A stretch of DNA of 64,000 nt from NCBI RefSeq assembly GCF_020184175.1, contig NC_065532.1, positions 12,772,001-12,836,000 on the forward strand. The letters run 5' to 3'. The stretch's first letter is position 1, and each line of letters starts with the position of its first letter. The stretch comes from Aphis gossypii (taxonomy: Eukaryota; Arthropoda; Insecta; Hemiptera; Aphididae). Shown here piece after piece: positions 1-13,200 of the stretch. A program made the position numbers and the translations under genes. The notes below the pieces were generated by a model. It worked only from the letters and a program-made list of their open reading frames with translations, was not told the DNA's origin and searched no databases.

Positions 1-2307
1 TCATATAATGTAGCTGATTCATCGTCTGGTAAGACATATATATAATATATATATACACCCGCAACATCGTTTACATTTCTCATACAGAGGGTGAAGATAG
101 GGTTAAAACGAACACAAAAAAAGAAGCAACCAGGTAAAGGGTTAATAATTTTCCCGTCTGCAATAAGGGATGGCGGGTTCGCAGGTACGTGTGCGTGCCA
201 TTTGCAGTGTGCTGCAGTGTATACCTATATATGTTATACACCTACATGTATAGATACATATAGTAATACCAGTGCGCGAGGTCCCGTAATCTCGGGGGAG
301 ACGTCAAACTTCCGCGTTCCCTTTCATCGTGGGAACAGTGCAGCACAAGACCGTCGTCGCATTTAATCATGACCCCGCCGCCACACCCCCGTATTATACG
401 CACGTAGGCATGTAGGTATATATACCTATCGTAGGTACACACAATCAAAAGAGAAGGGAATAAAAAAATGAAGTTTTCTTTAATGGTCTTCATTGAACAC
501 CTGTTTTTTACGTGTATTTTTTTACATGCTGATAATGGGATCAGGGAAATTTATATCTAGTTACTTCCTTGTATTATAAAGGTTTTAGGTTTGCATGAGA
601 ACAGATGGTACAACGGTATCGTACATTGCAGCAGCGATAGTATACACATCCGCGATCCACGGGTTATAATAAAATTATATTCATAAATTTTATGATTTTG
701 TATGCAAGCGATTTCTTACCAACAATAATTTTCTTTGAGTTAGGTTGTATGTTGTATTATCATATCTGAGACTTCGGACAAATTCAAAATATTTAGATCA
801 TTTATAGTTGATAGGTACCTATTTGATTTTTTATCCAAAAATCTGTTAAACGCTTAAACCTAATAATATAAATTAAACTTGTCAAAAATAAAAAAATTAA
901 ATGTTTGCAACACTCATCATAATAATATAGCACTCAATAGTATATATTATATTAACTAACCGTCTGCAATAAAACGTCATATTATAGACTTTGAATCTTT
1001 CAAAACTCAAGTTTGTGTGCATTTTCTTTTAGTTTTAGATTTTTCTAACCTTTGTATTTAATATTACTGTTTTGCGATAAATATTTAATTGAACACAGTT
1101 TTTAAAGTAAAACAAATTATTTTGATGGTTCTATATGTTGACGCTATTTATATTAGCGCCTACTTTAGTAGTAATTTAAATTTATACAGACATTTTTTTT
1201 AATCGCTATATAAAATGTGTTATAGACTTATAGTGTCGTGTATATTTTTATTTAATTATATAGTATGTTTTTTATATTTTGTTCGATTAATGATGATATA
1301 TATAAATATATGTACATTGTACAAGTTCGTCGTGTATACAAAATAAGTTGTTTATATAATAAAAAAAAAATAAGTAAGTCAATTATTATAGCCAAAATAA
1401 ATACATATTATGTATCTTACTATTTACTACTATTATACGAGTACATCAACAAGATATAAAATATTAAATGAAAAGTGATGTTTAACAACAAAACACAAAC
1501 ATAAAATACTAATCGTAAAAAAATAAAAATATATAAGTACATTCATTTTAATTTTGTGAATCATAAACAAATGATTTATATTTTTATGTAGAATTGAAAA
1601 TTTCTTTCAGATTTTGCATAAAACAACTTCGTTTCAGTATGTAATAAGTAATTGATATATTATCGAGTTATTTTATATAAATACCTACAGCGGGTGATAA
1701 GTCTTCAATAAACAAGTAGTATATACAATTTTATATGTTTATATGTTGATTTTTAATTTTAAAAATATTAATTTAAAGGTACTAAAAATAATTTAAACAT
1801 TAAACGGCAGAATGAATATTTCAACAATAATATTCCAATAAATCAATTAAGATATATAGTACCTACATGTGGTGATAAATAAATACTATGGAATTCCGGA
1901 TCCACTACATCAAGGTAATAATATAAATAATAGTAAATGAAAATTAAACTTTTCAAAGAACTGGAAAAAAACTAAATTTTTGTTAAAATCATAAACTCTA
2001 TTATATTTTGTTTTTATTTTGTTGTCTGCAGAGAGGACCTTGCTTAAAACAAAAGTTATCTATCAAATTAAGATATAGAATATGTTTGCAGAAAAAGAAT
2101 CCAATTATTTTAATTTCATACTTTCTTAAGGTAAATAAAAACATTATAATATGAATACATTTAATACGTTTCTCGTAGTACCTTGTTCGTGCATAGTAAT
2201 TAGTAGCAGTCAATAATTTGTGATAATAAAATTCAGTGGTACTTGTATACATACGAAAACTAGTCTCCGATCTCAACGTTCAAACTGTTTATAATATACA
2301 GTATGCA

Positions 2308-2940
2308 TATACAGAGTGATTCACCAAACATGAATATTTCCATTTTCCCTTTAACATAGAATCTATTCAAATTCTGATTTTTAGAATTGATAATTAGATA
2401 TATACTTAATACTTAAAGGACCCTATTTTTAGATATTTATATTTTTTGAGTATATGGAACAAATATTTTCTTTTTTTTCAAATAAGAACCATTTTTTTTT
2501 TTTATTTTAAATTATTAAGGAGATGAATTTTTGAAAATGTTTATGTATATAGTAAATTTCAACTTTTCAAATACTGGGGATAATAATAAATAATAGTTTG
2601 TAATAACAAGTTTAGAAGATGTAGGTTCATAAAAATTTTAAAATTTGTAAAAATTGCCGAATGACCGATTATACTAAGTACCTACTTAATTATTATAATA
2701 TTACATAAATATTATACTTTATATAATACTATTTATTAATAAGGACTATTATAAAATATTAAAAATATATCCTGATTTCTTAGTATATAAGGTTTATTAA
2801 CTCAAAAGCTACTTACACGGTTGTGCCTACGTGTATTTCAAAATAAAGTGTTATAAGAATTCTTAAAAATTCCGAAATCAGAATATTTAAATAAACACAC
2901 TATTAAAAGATAAATGAGGGGTTAGCATACTTGCTGTATA
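2308..2940. mobile_element. MITE-like element, TATACAGAGTGATTC end
   Basis: The left end at 2308-2332 (TATACAGAGTGATTCACC...) matches the inverted right end of another copy at 29571-29595 at 21 of 25 positions. The presumed right end near 2916-2940 shares the GGGGTTAGCATACTTG / CTGTATA arrangement with that copy but lacks about ten bases of the TIR. The interior is AT-rich and non-coding. The right boundary is uncertain. Confidence 0.35.
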
Positions 2941-3737
2941 TACTATAATATTACCTACATAATATAGTAACCTAATAACACCAGGTTATTTACATATATA
3001 TACACTTTTTATTTGCCTCCAAGTCAAACTAACATTGCGTATAATAATGCCTATCTGACCGGGATGATAAAAAGATATTACAATGCTTCTCTTAAGTACG
3101 CAGACCATTATTCTTGTTTTTGTTTTGTTCCAATAGTATGTCTTTGTTTATTTTTATAATTGTCGCGAACGACTGATTATATTTAATAATACAAATTTTA
3201 AAAACAATAACACACAACTCATCTGACATTAACGCGTAGAATATATATATATATATATATTATATATCTTGAAAAGGTATTTACAAGTATTTTAAAAAAC
3301 CGTGTTCAGGATGCGACATCCATGATGCAGCTTTTATTGCGATGCTAATAAATATTGTGCCTTCGTTGAAAAGGTTAGCATATAGCAGTAAAAACCGTGT
3401 TGCAACAGGAGGCAGCTCGCATATATATGTAGTGTAATAATATAATAATATATACGAGTGCGAGTAAACCCTCTGCATACATATAGACGATGGCGATGAA
3501 CCAGGAAGCCACCCTTGCGTACACAACGAATAATAATAATAACACAACCGGTTCGAAGGCGCGTTTTTTTTTCACCCACGCACACAATCGTGGATAATGA
3601 ATAGTAAAAAAAAAAAATCCGTGGTCCGAAACAGAGAGAACACACACACCACGTTTTTTATGCATTTCGTTTCCTTTCCCACACCGGTTTTTTAAGGGGC
3701 TTCTTATAAACCAAAGCCACCCGGCTCCGAAATCTAC

Positions 3738-3790
3738 ACACTCACACACACACACACACACACACATACACATACACATACACACACGTA
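3738..3790. repeat. CA-rich imperfect array
   Basis: CACACA run with CATACA interruptions. Open frames read across it on the - strand are low-complexity artefacts. Confidence 0.9.
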
Positions 3791-4773
3791 CATACATGCA
3801 TATGCATACACGTATACGCGCATACACAGACCCAATACATCGTGCCTATTGATGAAGCAGTTTTACGACAGAAGAAATAGACAACATTCACATACATACG
3901 AGCGCGCATATACACGAAAAAAATTAACTAACAGCTGAAAGGGGCATTATTATTGTTTGGATGTATCTGATTTCGTCTGTCCATCTGTCTTTAAAATCTC
4001 ATGTGCCAGCGATAATATATACTACCTATAGACACATACAAACATATATATATAAAAAAAATACAAATCTAAAGCGACGACGCGGCAGGGTAGTTACCTG
4101 GTCAAATTTTGCGAGAGTAAAAAAGGGAAAAATGCCATACGTAATATACATACGCTTTATAAGTATTTAAGTATAGAACCGTACTGATTAACTAACGCCG
4201 ATCAATGCGATATTAATTATTGATACATAATAATATTCTGTTTGACCAGTTTAATGGCATTTATCATATTCTTTGTAATTGTTGTTATCGTTTACACTCG
4301 CGATTTGGCCGAATGTAGTTAGCGGAACATAATTCTCCATATAATATTGATTTTATAAAAAATATGCGGATATCCCAACTATAGTTATCGACCTACAAAT
4401 ACAAATTTTTATTTAGGAACATAATTAATTTATAAACAAACAAAGTAAAACTCATAGCTGACAAACACTTTATAGTTATGACTATATATAGTATGTGGTA
4501 AAGTAATGCGTAGGTATACCTATTACACGGTCTAGTCACCACGACTTCTTCGGAAATCACGACATTCTTATCGTCCTATTGTTTCGGTATGTTGACATCC
4601 ATCAGAAATACGTACCCGTACCTACCACTAAAATAAAATTTGAACACATTTTTCCCCAATAATATTAATAGGTTAAAATTTCAAAAACGAAAGAAAAAAA
4701 TTATTTTTACCGAGCGTATTTACTTGATGAGGACTTAATTTTGAAGGAACTAGACAGAGTTTTAGAGATTCGA

Positions 4774-4788
4774 GCCCCCCCCCCCCCC
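4774..4788. repeat. poly(C) tract
   Basis: About 14 consecutive C in an otherwise AT-rich stretch. Confidence 0.9.
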
Positions 4789-7027
4789 GAGCCCCTATAT
4801 ATTTGCGAGAATAATCTGCGATACTATATTATTATATACTATATAGTCATCATTGCGTGGGCTTTATGTGTGTCGTAGCATCATTATAGAACGCAGAGCG
4901 TAGTCTGCAGGACATTATTTACGACGCCGGTGAAATGGGTTAAGGACATAGGACGTGAATGTATCCATATACACATTGTATATTATACTTATATATATAA
5001 GGTTACAATACACGCTAGTTTACTGTAACTATACACAACATATTACACTACACATGCGCGATGGCATTACTTTTTATGTGATAGGTTTTGTGTTTTTTTA
5101 CTCAAGCTAGAGAAAGTTCTGCAGAAGAAAGTGTTAATCGATTAGTGAAAACGCTATATTTAAAATGTTATTTAATTTAGAAAGTGATAGCATGTACGAA
5201 AGTGAAATGATAAAAGTAAAATCACGAGGAATTAACTACAACGATATGTTTGTCGCTAAAAATTCGAAACGCTTTTTATACACTATCTAAAACGTGTCAA
5301 CTATTTATATTAAATGCAGTATGTAAACTGTGTTGAAAAACTACACCTACTTCATTTTTCGAAACTCTTTAATAGTATATTAATCGTTTATAATATGTGA
5401 CACTATTAATTATTGTAATAATAATTTTAATTCTCATACTTTTCATTTACTTAACAATGACATATTATTATTGCATTACCAAGACGTATTGTAGGTATAC
5501 GAGTACATCATGAAAATATTAAATATATTTATTTATAAATACATAGTTTATAATTTATATACGATAACAATGATGTTTGATTTTGATTTAAAATATAACT
5601 TATTCAATGGTAATTAAGAAATATAATTTTTTTATTTTTACAATTTAAAATATACTTTTAGTGTTATGACATTAAATTGATGTTATTGTTTTTATATAAG
5701 AATAATCTATAATAGTATGAAAAGTTTTAGTAAAACATCGACGATTTTAAAAAATCTAAAATAATTTTTGTTATTTTTGTATTAACTAAAAGTGATTTTC
5801 ATTCTTTATAGTTTATCTAAGGTAACAAATAATATAAAAACTTTTATATTTTTATTATAAAAACTATATAAAACGCTGTTCTACGTCCTACGAAATAGGT
5901 AACAATTTTAATAAACAAAAACGACCAAAATTGAGTTGTCCCCTTTTACCCGAGAAACTTCCAATTATATGAGCGGGTAATTAATTACTTATGTCAACTA
6001 TATGATAATTTAACTTATAGATTAATAAATTACATTTGTTCAAATGTCAAACATTTAGACAATTCTATTAATAGTTGATTTTGTATAGGTTGATATTTTC
6101 GATCAAAATTAACACTACAATGTGCATCATTGACTTTCCAGGTTTTCGAAAAAAATTATTATTTTTATTATGTTTCTTCCTAATAAAATATACATTAAAA
6201 TATATTATAGTTAATTGTATATTTAATTTATTAAATTTTGTGTTTATAAATGAATTGCTGTGTATTTAAACTAGGTATACATAATGTTTTGTTATATTTC
6301 ATGTTGATGTCACATTCTACAAATTATTTCACTAATGACACCACCACGTGTCTAAAACTTTTAATTATACTACAAGAGAGCAATAAAGCCGTTTAAATAA
6401 CAATTCAATCACTCTAATGTTAAAAACTGTTTGAAGGAAATATATTAAATTTATCATAATGGTTAAACAATCAAACTAAATGTATTTCAAGATTACTGTC
6501 ATCATTATGATAAATTTAATAATTAGTAAAAAATGTCAGATAAAAAGTGTTTTTGTTATTAACACGGCAACATTTTTATATTATTTACTATTGTTTTTAA
6601 TGCTTTTACAATGAAAAAGTATTGTTTATAATTTTCACATAGTACAAAGTAATTATTGTTTATATATTGTACATGATATGATTTAGGTACCTAAAGTCTT
6701 TAATAAAATATTAAAGAGCAATTGTAAAAATATCAATATATTAATACATTATATATAAATATTATAATGTTAATATAGTTAACGCCTAATAAGTAATATA
6801 TAATTATTATTTTTTAATTTATTTATTTTAGAGAACTATACGAAATTATTAATGATAAGGTTACTATGTTAGGTATTAGAATAACTATTTTCAAAAAACC
6901 ATGTTTCGAAGCATATAATATATTTACCGTATATATTATAACGTACCTATATAATATGTGTTCCTTACGTATAACATAATATGGATAAATTAATACTAAT
7001 GGTTCAGTTTTTTTTTTTATCAACGAT

Positions 7028-7199
7028 TGACCTTAACATTTTTTTGTAAGGAAGTGTATAGAATATCTAACTGTTATAAAGTTGACCTTGAACGTGACCT
7101 GACCAAAGTTGAAGGTCATGTCATCATATCCGAACAGCCTCGGACCTCGGTTGCGGCGACAAGGTCAAAAAGTAAAATTCAGGTCAAGTGTGTTGGTCA
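7028..7199. promoter_or_regulatory. cluster of nuclear-receptor half-sites (AGGTCA), candidate enhancer
   Basis: Eight AGGTCA-type half-sites fall within 172 bp. Four are on the - strand (TGACC at 7028, 7083, 7095 and 7100) and four on the + strand (AGGTCA at 7113, 7162 and 7181; TGGTCA at 7194). The site at 7083-7091 reads TCAAGGTCA on the - strand, a perfect FTZ-F1-type extended half-site, and 7160-7167 is CAAGGTCA. The stretch is GC-richer than its surroundings and is open for about 68 codons on the + strand, but it has no splice donor and no recognised protein. Monomeric receptors of the ecdysone cascade (FTZ-F1, HR3, E75, ERR families) bind such sites; occupancy is inference. Confidence 0.4.
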
Positions 7200-7229
7200 G
7201 GGAAAAAATTTACTCTATACGTTCACGTC

Positions 7230-10200
7230 ATAAGACAATAATATATTTCTTGTAAAATATTACGTTTTAATATCATTATAAATTTTTTATTTTTCTTCTT
7301 TTGGTGTATATTATAGTTTTATGTTTATTTCTTATATGGGTATAATAATTCATAGATTTAATCCTAACAAGGGACACGTGACCATGGTTGTATATAGACT
7401 GACGAAAGTAAAAGCTCCTGTAGGTAATATATAACATCAGATTTTATCATACTTTCTCCTCATCTGAAATTCCCCCAGCGAAAGAAAGGCGTCCAAGGCG
7501 GACTCATTCATCTAGGGCGTTACTGAGCTATGTGTGTGTGAGTGTGTTGTGTTTATGTATACCTACCCAATGTCACTACAATTACACGAGGGGCACTTTT
7601 ACTTCATTCTGGCTAGGTGAAAGGAGTTGTAGGTCAAAATCACTTTCTTTTTGCTTGCTTTTGTTTATTTTCTTTTTGGTGCAGTTTTTTTTATATCGCC
7701 GAATTTTTGGCACGTTTTTTTTTTTAATCTTCTGTATTTTTTTGATATGTTCATATATATATTATATATGTATCGGTGTATATTTTTTCCGTGTCTTTAG
7801 TGGTTCTATGAAGGATTTTTTTTTTAGGGATTGTAAATATCCAAAATTTTAAAGAAGTAACTCTTTAACACAAACAGTAATCTATGCAGGAATACAAGTT
7901 CGTTGTATATAGATTTTTTTCTCGATAAGAGTATTTTCTGCGATATCGAATTCTGAACAGATATTATTTAATTTTAATTTTAATATAATAGTTATTTTTA
8001 CACAACAGTGTAGGTGGCTACTTATAATATTTTGTAGTATTATATCATTCATTGTCAATATTAATAATTATGTCTTAACTTGAACGCACCACTCTAAAAC
8101 TGTTTACGTCGATTTTATGAAGAGCCAAGTATAACAACATATAATTGTTTTAATGAAATTCTGTGTACATCCGCTTTCATTTTTTTTTTTTTTTTTTTTT
8201 ATGAATAAAAGAAAAATGACGTTTTTATGGCATAATTTACAACTGCATAAATAAACAACCAACTACTTGCTATATCAGACGTTTTTATGAATATTCACTT
8301 TGATAATTTTTAAAATTTGGTAAATAATTTGAATACACGAAAATTTAAAATTCAAAATTGAATCTATTTTTATTATTGTATGAAAAGTAATAAATTAATA
8401 TAGTATTATGAAATATGAATTATTAATAATACAAACAAAATCTTAAACAATTTCATTAACCGTATTTTAATCGTTCTTAACTTAAAAACTAAATATAAAA
8501 TACAACAATTTAAAGATTAAATTCTTTTATGTTCTGTAGACATGTAATGCATATATTTATTTTAAAATTTGGAATTGATGTTAGTATATTATTTACATAT
8601 ACGTACAAAATTGTATTTATGGTAAAATTTACATTCTACAAATTTGTAAAGTTTTTAAAAAATATTTTTGTTCTCAGACTTTTTGACCTAGGACCCATCT
8701 TCGGTAAATGGGAATTTTTTTTATAATAAGTCGAAAGAAATTTTCTGGCAAGAACTATATGTATAATATGATTCAAATAATCTACAAATTACAATCTGTA
8801 CTTTTTAAATCGTGAAGAATATGGTCACAAAGCCACAACTATATAATAATATAATATAATACTATATAATACTATATTATATTATAATAACTAAATTATC
8901 TACACATTGTATACACGTGGCCAACATTAAATTTAATCTATATCATATCATTATACTTGACAACGGACGCAACTATATGCATATATCCTGTTGTCTCCTT
9001 AATAGAAGACGAGATAATAATTATTACAACTTGTTTGATGATAAATTAAACAATGACTCAAACCTGCAGAGACGATAAAATTTAAATATTAAATATTACT
9101 ATGATAAACCTGATCACAATTAAAATTCTGATTTCGACATTTTCAAAAATACTTAATAAAGATCATATTTTCACATTTTTGAGATTTGTTGTACAATTTA
9201 AGGAATATCCTGTGATGATACAAACTTCTATTTTTTAACAAGAACCCCTCTCCTCTTCCATTTTTACTGCGAATTATTTAATGGATAAAAATGTTAATAT
9301 ACCTAATTCAAAACGAGTAATTTTTCAGTTATTGAAATGTTTATTTTAAAGGTAATTATCTTTAAAAATTATTTTACAAAAATATAAAATACCTTTTAAT
9401 ATTAGATTTATTATACTTAGACCATTTTTACAATTTTTAAATTAATATTAATTATTAAAATTTTCAAATTTCCATAACTCCCATATCTTGTAAACCCATT
9501 TAATTGTATTATTATTATATTCAACAAATCAACTGAATACATTTATATTGTTGTAGAAAGATGAGGTTCTCGTTTGAAAAACAAAAGTTTGTTTCTCCGT
9601 AGGACACTTCTTGAGTAATAAAAAAAAATCTCAATAATTTGATCTATAGTTTTAAGTATATATTTAAATTCGCAAAAATTAAATTTTGAACGATATGGAA
9701 TTATTGGAGACGAAAAAGAGGCGAGCATTCTTGGCGAATCACTCTAAAGACTATTATTGTAACACTTCACACACGTTGGCAATGTATACATATCATATAA
9801 TATACATTCTTTAACTGATGAATCGAGTGAGATTATATCTAGTATTATAGCTATATTATTATGTTTATCATTACGCTCGTTGGTGTATGTATGTGTGTAA
9901 ACTATTAACCGTTTGCGAAATCAATTTCCTATTTCTCGTGTGTACAGGTATGTATAATATACGACGGAGATTGCAGCACAGTATCCAGTACTTCAACTCA
10001 CACAGTTACACAGACGTGTATAATACCGATGCATCGGAACAAGTGCAACAAATTATTATTACACACTGCGCGAAACCAGCCCGCTCGGTTATACGCGTTT
10101 ATAGCTTACACGGAGGTATGTATACCTAATACATACATATAATATAATGTATATTTTTATTGTACATAATATTATCAATAATATACGAATACGTTTCGCG

Positions 10201-13200
10201 GAAGTTTCCGTTATAACAGCACGTCGTATAGTAAATGTGTGAGTGTACGAAAACCACCGGTAATCCATGTATATATTTTTATAACGAAGGCGAAGGCGAC
10301 GGAAGCGGCATTATCGGTAGTCTCGTCTCTTCCTGCTGCAGTTTATTGCGCCGTGCACGCGTTGCACATCGCATACACTATATATACAGCTATAATAGCT
10401 GGTACCTACCTATATAATGTAATATCGTCGTGTACTACACACGGATAGGCGTATATTATGTATAGAGGGAAGAAAATACGATAAATATTTCGGTAGTGAT
10501 GCGGAGACGAGGAAGAGAATAAATCGATTGGAATGAAAACGTGCGCGGTCCAACAGCTTTATGTTATGGGGTTCAAGGAAGAATATATAGTGCACACACA
10601 CACACCCGCGGACACACGCGTAATACACGTCATATACGGTCGGTAACACAATAGCCGCACAAAAACCACGGACGGGGGCCAGATGCACATAACTTATATC
10701 CAAAAGGTAGGTACCTATATACAGTGAACACACACATACACATACTCACAGTAACTATGTGTGTGCAGTGTGTACATTATTACATATTATATACGAAACA
10801 TAACGGTACATCGTCGTATAATATAGCCGACAGCAGGACGGGCGGCCATTTGGCCGCGGGCCGACCGCGATGTTATGTTATACCATCACACACACACGCG
10901 CCCGCGTATATATAATATATAGACAGGTATAATACGTGTACATCGCTGCAGCATCCTCGACTCCACTCCTCCCCCCTTCAGCGTGTGCGGTACGCCGTGG
11001 AGCTCGGGATTTTTTTCATCGCGACTGTTAATATACACACGATGCATATAGGTACTACACGTAAACGTCGACCAGGAAGTTACATAACCGCCGGAATATT
11101 ATTTCGGGTCGGCCGGTGCAACGCGTGGTGCACTGCTGTGTATGTAGGTAGGTAGTGTATATAGGAAATCACATCACCAAAAAAAAAAAAAAAAATACCG
11201 ACGAAAAACAAAACAGGACGAAACGGGTATATCGTATATATATATGGCGTGTCTCTCTACATAAACTATGTATTATATTATTTTATATTGCAGCGCAACG
11301 ACTGCAGTATATTATATAGTTGCGGACCGTCGAAAAAGTGCGGCATCGGGGGGTGACACACAGAGGGTGGGAGAGAGATGGAGAGCGAACAAAATTTTAG
11401 GAACAAAAAATGCCGTCAACGATTTTTTTTTTTTTTTTTGTCGCCGATACCTTAAGCTGACCGACCGTAGTACAACATGTAATAATATAATAATAACGTT
11501 TGTCGAGCAAAAAAAAAAAACGTCAGGCTTATGTGTAGTTTTTACGCCGCACAAGTCTCATCGTTCAAACCCAGCTATATAATACAATATACTGTATAAT
11601 ATATGGCGGGCGGCAGACTGACATCGTCACGACAGAATAACACGGGACGATCGAAAATGTATCTATATATGACTATCCGGTATATATTATAAATTATAAT
11701 GTATACATACCTATTATACCTGCAATATGTATATCTGCATTAGTTTATTTTTATTGCCATCAATCGGTCTTAGAGGCACACAACATCCACATGCGATATT
11801 TTACGTCAGCATAAATATTCCAATATAGTTATTGTCTGGGATCTCCTGTAACAGGGACGGTTCTCGTCTTGACGGTTCAAGTTCCGAGGGTAGATAGAGG
11901 GTGAAAATAGTTTTCATGCATATATACGAGTTTTTTCCGTATAGATAGAAGTGCATGAGAAGTAATTTTATACGCCATAATACACTTTACACTTGAAATA
12001 ATTTTTATTTAAAATAAATAATGAGAAGAAACCAAACAAATTAAAAAATAAATAAATGAAAAGTTCATTTAATTCATTATCAAAAAAAAAAATGCTTGTT
12101 TCCAGGTCAGATTAAGTTCATTTACCGGATACATGTGGTCAATATCACTCATTTAGTGACCTTTCGCATAAGACTCATACTACGAAAATAACTCGTTAAA
12201 GTCCAGAAGCAATTTCTGAGGTTTGCCGGAAGCTGTAATAATCCGGTTCCAATCCTCATACCAACGTCGTAAGATCTTCAGTCACCGTTTTATCCGTCCG
12301 GATTGATTTTGCATTCGTTCCCGAGTAATAACAATCTTCAGGGAAACTTCTACTTACTGGTAAGTCGAACTATTTTTGTTAAGAATGCTCTTCTAACAAG
12401 GAAGATGTTCTTATAGTTAACAAAAATTCACGGGTTTCGTACCCGCGTGGGCCAACTACTATTTTTTAACAATAATTAATTATTTATGTGGGTATAATAA
12501 CTGTTAAACAATTTTGAATCATACCCGACTATATTTTAATCATTATAAAAGCTTCGAATGGCACAAAATCTTAGAAATAACTAAATAAACGATGTTTAGT
12601 CTACCTATACAAACATACTTACAACAGATACTATTCGATTACGTGAAAAACATCGTCTTCGTGTGTCGTCGGTAAAAGGGTGTGGAGAGAGGAATATTCA
12701 TAAATTTAATTTAGGCAACAGGGGGATTTCCCGTTGCGAACCCCTCTCACTCTAATCTCGATTGTATGCATATTATATAGTAATATTATTATATACATAT
12801 GCATGTGCACGCGCGCGCGCGTGTATGTGTGTGTGTGTGTAATAATATGCACTCACCTTAGCACGGCCAGTGTCCTAGTTGTGCTGCAATTGTGCACATA
12901 TATAAGCATAAAAGATGTAACGCCACCGCCACGGCATTGGTCTGGGAACGAACTGTAATAATAAAATTATATACAGAGATTGTTGCAATGTGTATATGTA
13001 TATAAGTTTATTTTATACAATATATACTATATGTGTACAGTCATAGCGGCGCGCGAACACAATATTATATTCGTATTGTGAATAATTCATCGGGAGAACA
13101 CGAAATTTGGACCAAAGGTGGATGACCTAAACGCTGACTGTGACCAAGTCGCGGAAGATAGGCCAGGTCCATTATATACGCACACTTATGTATGTATATA

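Larger units (their letters stand above)
1..7020. other. intergenic, AT-rich
   Basis: No gene recognised. It contains the MITE-like element at 2.3 kb, an (AT)n run at about 3240-3260, the CA array and the poly(C) tract. Reading frames longer than 60 codons are low-complexity. Confidence 0.6.

Noticed and set aside
3281..3827. 150-codon - strand Cys/Val-rich frame
   Set aside because: Generated by the CA array and low-complexity flanks; starts in repeat sequence, no recognisable domain.
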